Of a DNA stretch of 64,000 bases, positions 51,072 through 59,249 are shown piece after piece. The notes below the pieces were generated by a model that saw nothing but the letters and a program-made list of their open reading frames with translations, had not been told where the DNA came from and did no database searches. Source of the DNA: Roseibium sp. (lineage in GTDB: Bacteria; Pseudomonadota; Alphaproteobacteria; Rhizobiales; Stappiaceae); assembly GCA_017643925.1 (NCBI GenBank), contig JAEPML010000001.1:688974-752973 (forward strand), written 5' to 3'. Each line of letters begins with the position of its first letter. The first letter of the stretch is position 1. The translations under genes were made by a program, and so were the position numbers.

Positions 51072-53984
51072 ATGACGAGCACCTCTGACCGGATATCGAC
51101 AAAGCACGGAAGATCATTCCTGGCTGGATTGTTGTCGCTCGGAATGCTGGTTACCGCACCTATAACTGCAAACGCCGCTCAGGTCGGGGTCGCCGCAGCC
51201 GTGAACTCCGACGCTTTCGGGACACCGCCCGGTGGCGCACGCAGCACCAAGGTTCTGGGTGACAACGTGATCTACAACGAGCGGATCGAGACCAGCTCCT
51301 CCGGGCTGGTGCAGGTGTTGCTTGTCGACGGATCAACTTTCACGGTCGGTGCCAATTCGAACCTTGTTATCGATGAATTTGTCTATGACCCCGACAGCGG
51401 AAACGGCAAACTTGTCGCCTCCTTCAGCAAAGGCGTGGCCCGTTTTGTCGGTGGCAAGCTCAGCAAGAAGCGGGGCGGCGTCACGGTCAAGACCCGCGTC
51501 GGGACGATCGGCATCAGGGGCGGGATTGCCAATTTCAATCTCACCGGAAACTCGCCGGTCATTTCCCTGCTTTTCGGCAAGGACCTGACCTTCACAAGTC
51601 CAAGTGGCAAGACATCCCGGGTCTACAAGGCCGGCTATACGATGGAAATCGGCCCGAACGGGAATGCCAGCGTCCGCAAGACGACGCAAAGTGACCTTGG
51701 CGCTGTCCAAACCGGACTAACGGCCGGGCGCCAGAATGGCGGGATCAGGACGCCTCCGAACGATCGCCAGATTGCGAATTCGGGCATTCCGGATGTCAAT
51801 TCCCGTCTCGGGCGGGTGACGGTGACGCCGAAGGTGAAACCAAGTGCTGTCCAATCCACGCAGCTGAGCGAGGGTGAAGAAGTCCTGTTGCAGACGCAAC
51901 AGATCACACAGGGGAAGAACAACGAGGACCTGCGGCCGCAAGTCGAGGAAGAAGACACCGCGGAAGCGGTTACGGAAAATGCCCGTTTCCTGCGTGCGGG
52001 AACGAGTTTTCCTGATGGTTCCACCTCGTCCGGACGGGACCCGGGCACACAGGGCATCGTTGCCGGGTACAACGAGGTTGTCGTCTTCACGCAAGGGGCT
52101 ACTGAGGAAGGGTCCTCCTACCGCTTGTGGTCAGGTGTCGCGGACAACACGAATATCTACATTTTTGATACGCAGACCGAAGCCACCGAATACTATACGC
52201 AAACCGTGAATTCGGACGGTGACGTGATTGAAAATTACAGCACCAGTTCCATTCCCGACGCTCCGTCCCTGGATGGAACCATCGTGCAGAATGCGCGTGG
52301 AATGCGGATCACCGATGAGGATTTCGGCTTCTATACCCACTTCATCGCGACACAAGCAGGAAGCGACCCGACCTTCAACTACGGTGGAACGGACTATTTC
52401 TACGGCCTCTATGGCAATGCGACCGACTTTTCCTCCTATGGATCCAGCTCCGATCCCCGCCAGCTCAAGGTCTATACTCTATACGGTGATGCGTTGACGG
52501 CCTTTCAGCTGGCCTCTGAAGACAATTTCGGTCAGCTGAAACCGGCGACGTCCCTGGCCCTGTTCCTGAATCCGGCAGTTGCGGCCGATCTTGGAACATC
52601 GTTCCTCTCCAGCGTCGGTTCGACCGGACTGCAGATTCTCGAACAGTCACCGGATACGCTTGAAAACGCCAAGTATCTGGCCTCTTCGTTTCACATCTCC
52701 GGAACCCAAGGTGATCAGAAATCCTTCGTGTCCCTGAGCTTGGGACAGGTCAGGAATGTCGACGGTACGCTCCAGCTCTCCGGAGAGCGTCACGGCGGTC
52801 ATAGAACCCTGGCAACCAATACGGCCGGTCTCTATGGCGGGCCGGTTGAAAGTCTTGTGGGCGCCAATGGGGGGACCTTCTTCGGCAACAATGCGAACAA
52901 CCTGGTTCTGAGTGTCGGTAATCTGGAAAATGGCAGCGTCTTTACCGACGGATATGCCCAGGTGCCCTCGGGCATCAGCAGCACGGACCAGCTCAGCGGC
53001 ACTATGCATGCGGCCAAGCTGACGGGTGAAACCGCAGTCTCGTCCCTGGACCGCCAGAGCGTCACCTTCAGCGGCTACAGCGCCGGTGTTCTGGAAGCCT
53101 CCACGAACTACAACCCACAGCGCGGGTCCTATGTTGGTCCGGTCGTGTTGCGCAGCAGCGAAGTCGGAGACTTCTCAATCGAATTCAACAGCACCCACGA
53201 GACGGTCAGTGCGAACCTGAAGGTCTTCGACGTCACGGAATCGGACGGTGACGTTTCGAGCTATACGCTTGGTTTCGGCGACGCGTCAGGCAGCCCGGGG
53301 ACCGGCAACTCGATCTATGTCGATGGTGACACATTCGCCGCAAGGGCCAGCGGGAACAACGCGGACACATACCTGACCACCGACAGCAACGTGACCATCC
53401 AGCAGAAGAGCGGGACATCGGCACAGAGCTACCTGATCCCCAACGATCTCGTTAGTGGCGCCGACAACGCGCTCTTCCAGACCGTTTCCAAATGCGATTG
53501 CGAATTCATGGAATGGGGTTACTGGGGCACCAAGCTGGAGTTTGACGATACGAACCTGAGCCAGGAGGAAAGGTTCGACACGGTCCATCTGGGCACCTGG
53601 ATTGCCGGAAACGTTACCAATTCAGCGGATCTGCCATATACGGGAACCGCAACCTACTCGGGACATGCCGTGGGCAGCGTGGTCAACAACGGCGCTCAGT
53701 ACCTGGCTTCCGGCGATTTCAACATGCAGGTCTATTTCTCCGACCGCGCCGGAACAGCAACCATCTCGAATTTCGACAATCGCACGTTCAGCGCCAATGT
53801 AAGCGAAACGACCGTCTCAAGCGGCAACATGTTTGTCGGCACATTGTCTGGCGGAGCTACGGGCACGCTGAACACCTCGATCGTGACCGGACCGAACTCG
53901 AACCATGAAGGTGTGATCGGCAATTTCAACGCGGTCGACGGGAACTGGAGCGCAACCGGGATCGTCGCCGGCGAACTTGACTGA
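51072..53984 (+). CDS. Large secreted FecR-domain protein with TbpB-like C-terminal barrel
   Basis: 970 residues. Signal peptide with no lipobox (LAGLLSLGMLVTAPITANAA, then QVG). Residues about 55-160 form a FecR domain (VIYNERIETSSSGLVQVLL, DGSTFTVGANSNLVIDEFVY, RGGVTVKTRVGTIGIRGG). A long Ser/Thr/Gly-rich beta region follows. A CDC pair (C808, C810) in CDCEFMEWGYWGTK opens a terminal segment of about 160 residues (YTGTATYSGHAVGSV, FSDRAGTATISNFDNRTF) like the eight-strand barrel of TbpB or hemophilin, which Slam proteins recognise. It is the second gene of an operon with the Slam-like protein, so it is its likely substrate. Confidence 0.75.
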   Translation: MTSTSDRISTKHGRSFLAGLLSLGMLVTAPITANAAQVGVAAAVNSDAFGTPPGGARSTKVLGDNVIYNERIETSSSGLVQVLLVDGSTFTVGANSNLVIDEFVYDPDSGNGKLVASFSKGVARFVGGKLSKKRGGVTVKTRVGTIGIRGGIANFNLTGNSPVISLLFGKDLTFTSPSGKTSRVYKAGYTMEIGPNGNASVRKTTQSDLGAVQTGLTAGRQNGGIRTPPNDRQIANSGIPDVNSRLGRVTVTPKVKPSAVQSTQLSEGEEVLLQTQQITQGKNNEDLRPQVEEEDTAEAVTENARFLRAGTSFPDGSTSSGRDPGTQGIVAGYNEVVVFTQGATEEGSSYRLWSGVADNTNIYIFDTQTEATEYYTQTVNSDGDVIENYSTSSIPDAPSLDGTIVQNARGMRITDEDFGFYTHFIATQAGSDPTFNYGGTDYFYGLYGNATDFSSYGSSSDPRQLKVYTLYGDALTAFQLASEDNFGQLKPATSLALFLNPAVAADLGTSFLSSVGSTGLQILEQSPDTLENAKYLASSFHISGTQGDQKSFVSLSLGQVRNVDGTLQLSGERHGGHRTLATNTAGLYGGPVESLVGANGGTFFGNNANNLVLSVGNLENGSVFTDGYAQVPSGISSTDQLSGTMHAAKLTGETAVSSLDRQSVTFSGYSAGVLEASTNYNPQRGSYVGPVVLRSSEVGDFSIEFNSTHETVSANLKVFDVTESDGDVSSYTLGFGDASGSPGTGNSIYVDGDTFAARASGNNADTYLTTDSNVTIQQKSGTSAQSYLIPNDLVSGADNALFQTVSKCDCEFMEWGYWGTKLEFDDTNLSQEERFDTVHLGTWIAGNVTNSADLPYTGTATYSGHAVGSVVNNGAQYLASGDFNMQVYFSDRAGTATISNFDNRTFSANVSETTVSSGNMFVGTLSGGATGTLNTSIVTGPNSNHEGVIGNFNAVDGNWSATGIVAGELD

Positions 53985-54304
53985 CCCTACCGGCCGGTCG
54001 CAATTCAGTCGCCTGCGGCTGCTGTTGACTTCGATCCCGGCTACGCGCCGGGTCTCTCTGTCGCCATTGCCGCTGGTGACGCGATATGTTGCGCCCACCC
54101 GTGCGGGAAGGCCTGGCGGCATGGTTTCTAATTGCATGATAAATATGGGCTTTTGGCGCCGTGTTTTCGATGTGAGTTTTCCCCAGGGAAGCATCGCAAG
54201 AATGCCAAAAAACTTTGCCAGGGTGCTGGACAAGGCCAAATCGAGCCTCTATAAGGACCGGGCTTTCAGCGAACGGGGCGCGCCCCGCTCAGCCCTCGAA
54301 GCAA
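53985..54304. other. Intergenic region before tRNA-Phe
   Basis: 320 bases. No convincing gene; open frames run into the tRNA. Presumably the tRNA promoter and the end of the FecR-domain transcript. Confidence 0.5.
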
Positions 54305-54380
54305 GCCCAGATAGCTCAGTTGGTAGAGCAGCGGATTGAAAATCCGCGTGTCGGTGGTTCGATTCCGCCTCTGGGCACCA
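54305..54380 (+). tRNA. tRNA-Phe (GAA anticodon), island attachment site
   Basis: 76 bases with encoded CCA: acceptor GCCCAGA pairs with TCTGGGC, anticodon stem CGGAT/ATCCG with loop TGAAA-type (anticodon GAA), T arm GGTGG-TTCGATT-CCGCC. The last 14 bases recur exactly at 56849-56862. Confidence 0.97.
54367..54380 (+). repeat. Left attachment repeat (attL) in tRNA-Phe
   Basis: GCCTCTGGGCACCA, the 3' end of tRNA-Phe, matched by an exact copy at 56849-56862. Left boundary of the AT-rich island. Confidence 0.75.
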
Positions 54381-54564
54381 TTCTTTTCCTAAAAACTGAA
54401 TTAATAACAAATGCTTAGATAGGTGCGTTGGGTTGCTGGTACGCTTTTACCCAGCGACTTGCTACGGAACTACTGCAGTCAATATACAGCGAGCGCAAAG
54501 GAACGGGGCACCTCTCTTGACCATCAGCTAGACCTCCAGAATCCTGGCTGATACAATTTCTGAT

Positions 54565-56574
54565 ATGAGCAAAGTGGTGTTACAAGCCTGGTCGGCTTTT
54601 ATCAATTTCTTTCGAAATCTCCAGTGCGGCAAAGCTGGAAAACCTCAAGCGAACAAAGAGCTCGATATGACTGCCGAAGATTCAAAGCCGGACGTCAACG
54701 AACATATTAGGCAGGGCATCAAATACTATGCTTCTCTCCAAATAGAAGACGGCCCTGGGTATGCATTAATGGTATCCGGAGATTGGGGAACTGGCAAAAC
54801 CCATACTGTTCGGCAGGTTTTAAAAGATCTATCTATCGATCCAGTTTGGGTGAGCTTGTACGGCTTAAGAGATAGCAGTCAAATCGACTATGAAATCTAT
54901 AGGCAGATGCACCCGCTATTAAGTCACCCGAAAACTCGGTTGGCTGGAAAGCTTGCAAAAGGATTCATTAGAGCAACATTTAAAATAGATTTGGATGATG
55001 ATGGTAAAGCCGATGGTTCTGTCAGTACAGCCCTTCCAGATATCAAGCTAAGCGAGTTCAACAACCCAGAAAACGCATCGCTACTCGTGTTTGATGATCT
55101 AGAACGCGCCCAATTCGAAAAAATGCAACATGTCTTAGGGTACATAAACAGTTTTGTCGAAATATTGGGTGTAAGGGCTATCGTAATAGGGAGTGACAAA
55201 AAGATAGATGAAGAAAACAAGGAATATAAAGATGTAAAAGAAAAATTAATTGGAAGAATATATAAAATAAAACCCGACATTGAAAGCGCAGTAAGTTCGA
55301 TTCTAAAAAATTTTCGTGAAGGGTCATCGATTTTTATTGGCGAGCAAACCGAATTTATTACAGACTTTTGCAGAAAGTTTGATTCTGAAAGTGACTATGG
55401 AGAAATCAACTTTAGGTGTTTGTTTCAGGCTCTACTGGACTACCAACAAATTCACCAAAAGTTTGCAAGTGCGATAACAGATCAAGAGGAAAATCTCGCT
55501 AAGTTCTTCCAAACTTATTTGGTCCTTGGCTATTTTTCAAAGAAGGGCTTTTTGGTAAAAAAGGATCTTCTAGATCTTTCAGAGTCAGAACTAGTTTATC
55601 GAATTAGAGAACAAGAAAAACCTAGGATATATGAACTGCTCAATTACTGCGGGCTTGAGGGCTTTTCCCAAGAAAAATATGTCTCCATATCCGACTGGTC
55701 GCAAGCTCTTTTTGAGGGGAATCCATCTGGACTGCTTGAAAACCTAAAACACGCCGCTGCCTTCCAACCAAAGGACAAAGAGGCGACGTGGGTAAGGGTT
55801 TGGCACGGGCTCACACTAGAGCAAGACGAGTTTGAGAATGAAGTCAGCAAACTTGAAGAAGAAATTAGAGAACGAAAATACGAGGCACGCGAAGAAATAC
55901 TCCACCTAATTGGGATTTCAATTTGGCTCAAAAACGAGGTGTATCCAGACTCTGTGGAATCCACAAAAGAGCGGCATCAGAGGTGGAGTGAAATATTTGA
56001 CGATTGGAAAAACTATATAGATGAAAAGCGAACAAAGATCCCTCTTTCGCTACGAGAGCATTACTATAGAGAAGACAATTTAGGATATTTTGGTCTTGCG
56101 GTGATGCGCCGTGAGACTAGCGAGTTTCAAGATCTTAGCGATTACCTCTATTCGGTCGCGTCCAAAGAGTTTAATGAAAATATTCTCAAGAAAATTACCA
56201 ATTTAGCAAATAATATTCCAAACGACTACCACAGCTTTTATTGTGCTATGTGCGTGACGAACAATCCGGGCGATAGTTATCACGACATACCAGTTTTGCA
56301 TCAATTGAAAGCCGATGAATTTGCGGATATTTTGCTTTCGACGCCTAGCACGAGCTTTAGGAAAGCTTTGATGTTCTTTAAATCTCGGTACGATGGCAAT
56401 TTTCTGTCTACGCTAGAGCCGGAGTACGATTGGTTTCTTGCCGTTACTAAACGTCTGGAAGACGAGCAAAGTAAGACAACGGGTATCCAGCAGCTTCGCC
56501 TTAAAAACGCAATTGAACTATATGTAAAGCCCGCGTTAGGTAAGTGGGAAGAATACAAGAAGAGAAAGAAATGA
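54565..56574 (+). CDS. KAP-like P-loop NTPase, candidate defence protein
   Basis: 669 residues. Walker A in VSGDWGTGKTHTV (about residues 71-83), Walker B in ASLLVFDDLERAQF, then a likely sensor region (RAIVIGSDKKID). The long C-terminal half is helical and charged, with coiled-coil potential around EVSKLEEEIRERKYEAREEI; no membrane helix is obvious. The DDLER form is typical of STAND/KAP-type NTPases, which occur in several phage-defence and membrane-signalling systems. A TACAAT -10 lies only 7 bases upstream of ATG 54565, so translation may be leaderless or may begin at ATG 54667 (MTAEDSKPD). AT-rich codon use unlike its neighbours indicates transfer. Confidence 0.8.
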   Translation: MSKVVLQAWSAFINFFRNLQCGKAGKPQANKELDMTAEDSKPDVNEHIRQGIKYYASLQIEDGPGYALMVSGDWGTGKTHTVRQVLKDLSIDPVWVSLYGLRDSSQIDYEIYRQMHPLLSHPKTRLAGKLAKGFIRATFKIDLDDDGKADGSVSTALPDIKLSEFNNPENASLLVFDDLERAQFEKMQHVLGYINSFVEILGVRAIVIGSDKKIDEENKEYKDVKEKLIGRIYKIKPDIESAVSSILKNFREGSSIFIGEQTEFITDFCRKFDSESDYGEINFRCLFQALLDYQQIHQKFASAITDQEENLAKFFQTYLVLGYFSKKGFLVKKDLLDLSESELVYRIREQEKPRIYELLNYCGLEGFSQEKYVSISDWSQALFEGNPSGLLENLKHAAAFQPKDKEATWVRVWHGLTLEQDEFENEVSKLEEEIRERKYEAREEILHLIGISIWLKNEVYPDSVESTKERHQRWSEIFDDWKNYIDEKRTKIPLSLREHYYREDNLGYFGLAVMRRETSEFQDLSDYLYSVASKEFNENILKKITNLANNIPNDYHSFYCAMCVTNNPGDSYHDIPVLHQLKADEFADILLSTPSTSFRKALMFFKSRYDGNFLSTLEPEYDWFLAVTKRLEDEQSKTTGIQQLRLKNAIELYVKPALGKWEEYKKRKK

Positions 56575-56584
56575 TAGCACTGGC

Positions 56585-56749
56585 TTACACCGTGCCTGCT
56601 TTGACCTGCTTTTTGAGTTTTGCCTCGGCTGCTTCTGGCGCGCTGGCTTTAAGTATCTCAATGCCCGGCATAGGTGGTGCCTCTCGCTTGCGTGTTACGC
56701 TTTTAAACAGCACTTTAGATAAAGTGCCTAGGCGTACATAAAAATACAT
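56585..56749 (-). CDS. Possible 54-aa ORF or gene remnant at the island's right end
   Basis: Minus-strand frame from ATG at 56749 to TAA at 56585, convergent with the NTPase gene. It begins MYFYVRLGTLSKVLFKSVTR and ends KLKKQVKAGTV, with an Ala/Lys-rich helical end. No ribosome site. The 16-bp repeat at 56722-56737 encodes VRLGT; the second repeat copy also reads VRLGT in another frame stretch (VRLGTSIKVKKLAKPIS), so the frame may be a fragment of a decayed gene. Confidence 0.25.
   Translation of the reverse strand: MYFYVRLGTLSKVLFKSVTRKREAPPMPGIEILKASAPEAAEAKLKKQVKAGTV
56722..56737 (+). repeat. 16-bp direct repeat, copy 1 (right end of island)
   Basis: AAGTGCCTAGGCGTAC, containing the palindrome CCTAGG. 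Second exact copy 76 bases downstream. Confidence 0.85.
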
Positions 56750-56797
56750 TGGCACTAGGTCAAGATATTGGTTTAGCTAGCTTTTTGACTTTTATGG

Positions 56798-56813
56798 AAG
56801 TGCCTAGGCGTAC
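56798..56813 (+). repeat. 16-bp direct repeat, copy 2 (right end of island)
   Basis: Exact copy of AAGTGCCTAGGCGTAC, 36 bases before the right attachment repeat. The spacing suggests integrase arm-type or excisionase sites, though this is not proven. Confidence 0.85.
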
Positions 56814-56848
56814 GCCGTCATACGTCGTCAGATCGATACACCCATGCA

Positions 56849-56862
56849 GCCTCTGGGCACCA
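56849..56862 (+). repeat. Right attachment repeat (attR)
   Basis: GCCTCTGGGCACCA, identical to the last 14 bases of tRNA-Phe. The flanking bases past the repeat (CTCTTCTTCC against TTCTTTTCCT on the left) are similar but not equal. Confidence 0.75.
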
Positions 56863-56991
56863 CTCTTCTTCCCAAATTCAAGGCAATACGATCACTTCGC
56901 TGCAGCTTGCTGCGTGGCAAGAGCTCGCGATTTCTACAGGCACCAAGGACGATCGCGCTTCTGTTAGCGCCGTTCTTCTTGGAGCCAGAAT

Positions 56992-57034
56992 AAAAAAACC
57001 GTTGCCGATCTCCCAGAGGAAAGATCGGCAACGG
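56992..57034 (-). terminator. Rho-independent terminator of the LamG-RTX gene
   Basis: Perfect 13-base stem CCGTTGCCGATCT / AGATCGGCAACGG with a 10-base loop; on the minus strand it is followed by TTTTTTT. It lies 47 bases past the LamG-RTX stop. Confidence 0.88.
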
Positions 57035-57080
57035 CGCCCCGCTTGGGAACCTCTCTCGGGAGGTCCCCGTTGCGATAGGT

Positions 57081-59249
57081 TTAAGCGAAGAGCTCGTCTC
57101 GGACCTGGCTTTCGCTCAACTGTTGATCCAGCACGGCGAAGTCGAAAATCGTGCCGTCGAAATGGTCATTGGTCCAGCCGATCTCACCACTCTGGCTGCC
57201 CCAGCCATTGGCACCGATCATGAGGAACTCCTCATTGTCGAGCCAGTCAACCTGGAACTCCTCGTCGGCGGCAACTTCAACACCGTCAATGAAGAGGAAC
57301 ACCCCGTCATCTCCAAATGTGAGGGCAAAGTCGTGTTCCGTGCCCGCTTCAATGACATCTGAAGCCTTGAGCCAGATTTCGCTGGTCTCGTTCTGGAACC
57401 TGAGTTTGACATCGCCCCACTCGGTTGCCCAGGCCGTCAGGTGACCACCATTTCCGTAGCCAGTTGCGTCCTTGGAAAAGAGGGCGTCGTAGCCGGTCAG
57501 CGTGTCAGCCTGGAACGAGAAGGCAATCGTGCTTTCAGAGATTGCCATTTCTTCCGAATGTTCAATGGCAATCTGTCCGTCACGGCTGCCGTTCAGTTCA
57601 ATTGCGCCTGCAATTGCAAAGACGGGTCTGACATCCTCCGGCAGAGACAGGTCGTCAACCGAAGGAATACCTTCCGGCGGAGCGATCTCTCCCCGGTCTT
57701 CCCCCATCTCGATTGGCCGGAGGGCCTCTTCGAGGTCTGCGATGGATCGGGCGATGCCATAGGCCGGTTTTGCCGATGTGGAGATGTCGTTCTGTGTGAC
57801 GAGATCGCCATAGACCGTGATGGTTCCCAGGTCATCGTTGTTGTGGGCACCGCCCCCTGATCCCTGGTCGGAATAAAGGGAGATCACGGTGTGATCGACC
57901 ACACCATCGCCATTGCTGTCGCCATAGGTGATGGAGCGGATCTTGGTGGTGTGACCCTCGATGACAATCCGGTCGCCTTCGTCCCGGTTGAAGTCTGTGA
58001 TGACATCATTGCCGATCTGGTCGACCCAGTGGTCGTGGATGTTTGCGTTCTCGCCTGCGACCCCGTGCCAGCGGATGTTGCCGTCATCCTGGGTGTGCTC
58101 CTCGATGAAGCGCTCCTTGGCATTGATGAGGGTCTGGAAGTAGAAGACGTCCCCGCCCGAGCCGCCGGTCAGGACATCGTCCGCCGGGATCGGCTGATCG
58201 GGATAGAGCTTGCCGTTGGTAAGCTCGTTATAGGGGTCACCTTCATCGCGGTCGGCATCATAGGCGACCGGTCCCTCGCGTCCGTCGGACTGTGAGATCA
58301 GGAGATCGTTGCCGTCGCCGCCATTGAGGATGTCCTCGCCGTGGCCGCCGTCGAGCACGTCATTGCCGTCACCGCCATTGAGCTCGTCATTGCCATATCC
58401 GCCCTGCAGGACATCATTGCCATCGCCACCATTGACGGTGTCGTTGCCAAGGCCTGCATTGATGGCGTCAGCGCCTTCGGTTCCCTCGATGGTCTCGCCT
58501 GCATCCGTGCCTTCCTGGTAGGCGGCACCGGTTGTGAGCTCGCCGTCATGGTTGAAGCCGAAGGCCATTGCGAGGGCCTTTGCCTCGTCGGAGCCGTGAT
58601 GAAGCTGCTGGAAGGCCGGCATCAGGTCATCCTGTGCCAGGGCCTCCAGTGCGGAGGTCTGGAAAGCAGGATCGACTTCCCCGGCCAGGGCAGCCATGTC
58701 TTCGCCTGCAATCTGCTCGTCGAAGACCATGACATCGGAGATGGTGCCGTCGAACTGCTGGGACGCGGTGTGGGCATCATCCCTGCGCCAGGCCCCGGAG
58801 GCACCGACGACAAAGGACCGCTCGTTCATGTCGAGGCCCTGCTTGAACTCCGGCTCCGCCGCAACAAGCGCACCGTTCAGGTACACCATCAGGCCATCGT
58901 CACCGAAGGAAACGGCAAGGTGGTAGGTGGTGTTGGCCTGAAGAACCAGGTCGGGCACCTTGAGGTATTCGCTGGAACTGTCCGACTGTTGACGGACATA
59001 GAGCTTTCCATCGCAGATCCATGCCGTCAGATGTCCGCCATCGTCATAGCCCGAGCCGTCCTTGGAGAAGAGGGCCTGGCCACCTGTGACCTTGTCCGCA
59101 TTGAAGGTGAGGGCGATGGTGCCATCCGTCAGGTTGAGGCTCTCGGGGTTGCCCACTTCAAGATAGTCCCCGTGCTCGCCGGATAGTTCTGTTTCGCCCG
59201 CGACTGTAAAAACAGGTGTCCGCGTGAAAGTCGTCCTGCTCGATTCCAT
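57081..59249 (-). CDS. Secreted LamG-RTX-LamG calcium-binding protein
   Basis: 722 residues with no Sec signal. A LamG/concanavalin-like domain (about residues 10-200; LFSKDGSGYDDGGHLTAW) is followed by RTX nonapeptides (NGGDGNDVLQGGYGNDELNG and further GGxGxD copies, about residues 260-320), an acidic region and a second LamG domain (about 550-722; LFSKDATGYGNGGHLTAW). The RTX repeats bind calcium and predict export by a type I system, which is not encoded nearby. The two LamG domains are clear duplicates. ATG at 59249 with GGGAGG upstream is preferred to an extension from 59288. Likely adhesin or glycan binder. Confidence 0.87.
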   Translation of the reverse strand: MESSRTTFTRTPVFTVAGETELSGEHGDYLEVGNPESLNLTDGTIALTFNADKVTGGQALFSKDGSGYDDGGHLTAWICDGKLYVRQQSDSSSEYLKVPDLVLQANTTYHLAVSFGDDGLMVYLNGALVAAEPEFKQGLDMNERSFVVGASGAWRRDDAHTASQQFDGTISDVMVFDEQIAGEDMAALAGEVDPAFQTSALEALAQDDLMPAFQQLHHGSDEAKALAMAFGFNHDGELTTGAAYQEGTDAGETIEGTEGADAINAGLGNDTVNGGDGNDVLQGGYGNDELNGGDGNDVLDGGHGEDILNGGDGNDLLISQSDGREGPVAYDADRDEGDPYNELTNGKLYPDQPIPADDVLTGGSGGDVFYFQTLINAKERFIEEHTQDDGNIRWHGVAGENANIHDHWVDQIGNDVITDFNRDEGDRIVIEGHTTKIRSITYGDSNGDGVVDHTVISLYSDQGSGGGAHNNDDLGTITVYGDLVTQNDISTSAKPAYGIARSIADLEEALRPIEMGEDRGEIAPPEGIPSVDDLSLPEDVRPVFAIAGAIELNGSRDGQIAIEHSEEMAISESTIAFSFQADTLTGYDALFSKDATGYGNGGHLTAWATEWGDVKLRFQNETSEIWLKASDVIEAGTEHDFALTFGDDGVFLFIDGVEVAADEEFQVDWLDNEEFLMIGANGWGSQSGEIGWTNDHFDGTIFDFAVLDQQLSESQVRDELFA

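Larger units (their letters stand above)
54381..56862 (+). mobile_element. 2.5-kb tRNA-Phe island carrying a single P-loop NTPase gene
   Basis: Bounded by the exact 14-bp repeat of the tRNA 3' end, and markedly more AT-rich than the neighbouring GC-rich DNA. It contains one large gene, a small minus-strand frame and two copies of a 16-bp motif near its right end. No integrase is encoded, so mobility would depend on an integrase supplied in trans or the element is the residue of a longer one. Confidence 0.75.

Noticed and set aside
54381..56862. Whether the island is a CRISPR, toxin-antitoxin or IS element
   Set aside because: No repeat-spacer array, no small gene pair with toxin-like features and no transposase or terminal inverted repeats were seen.
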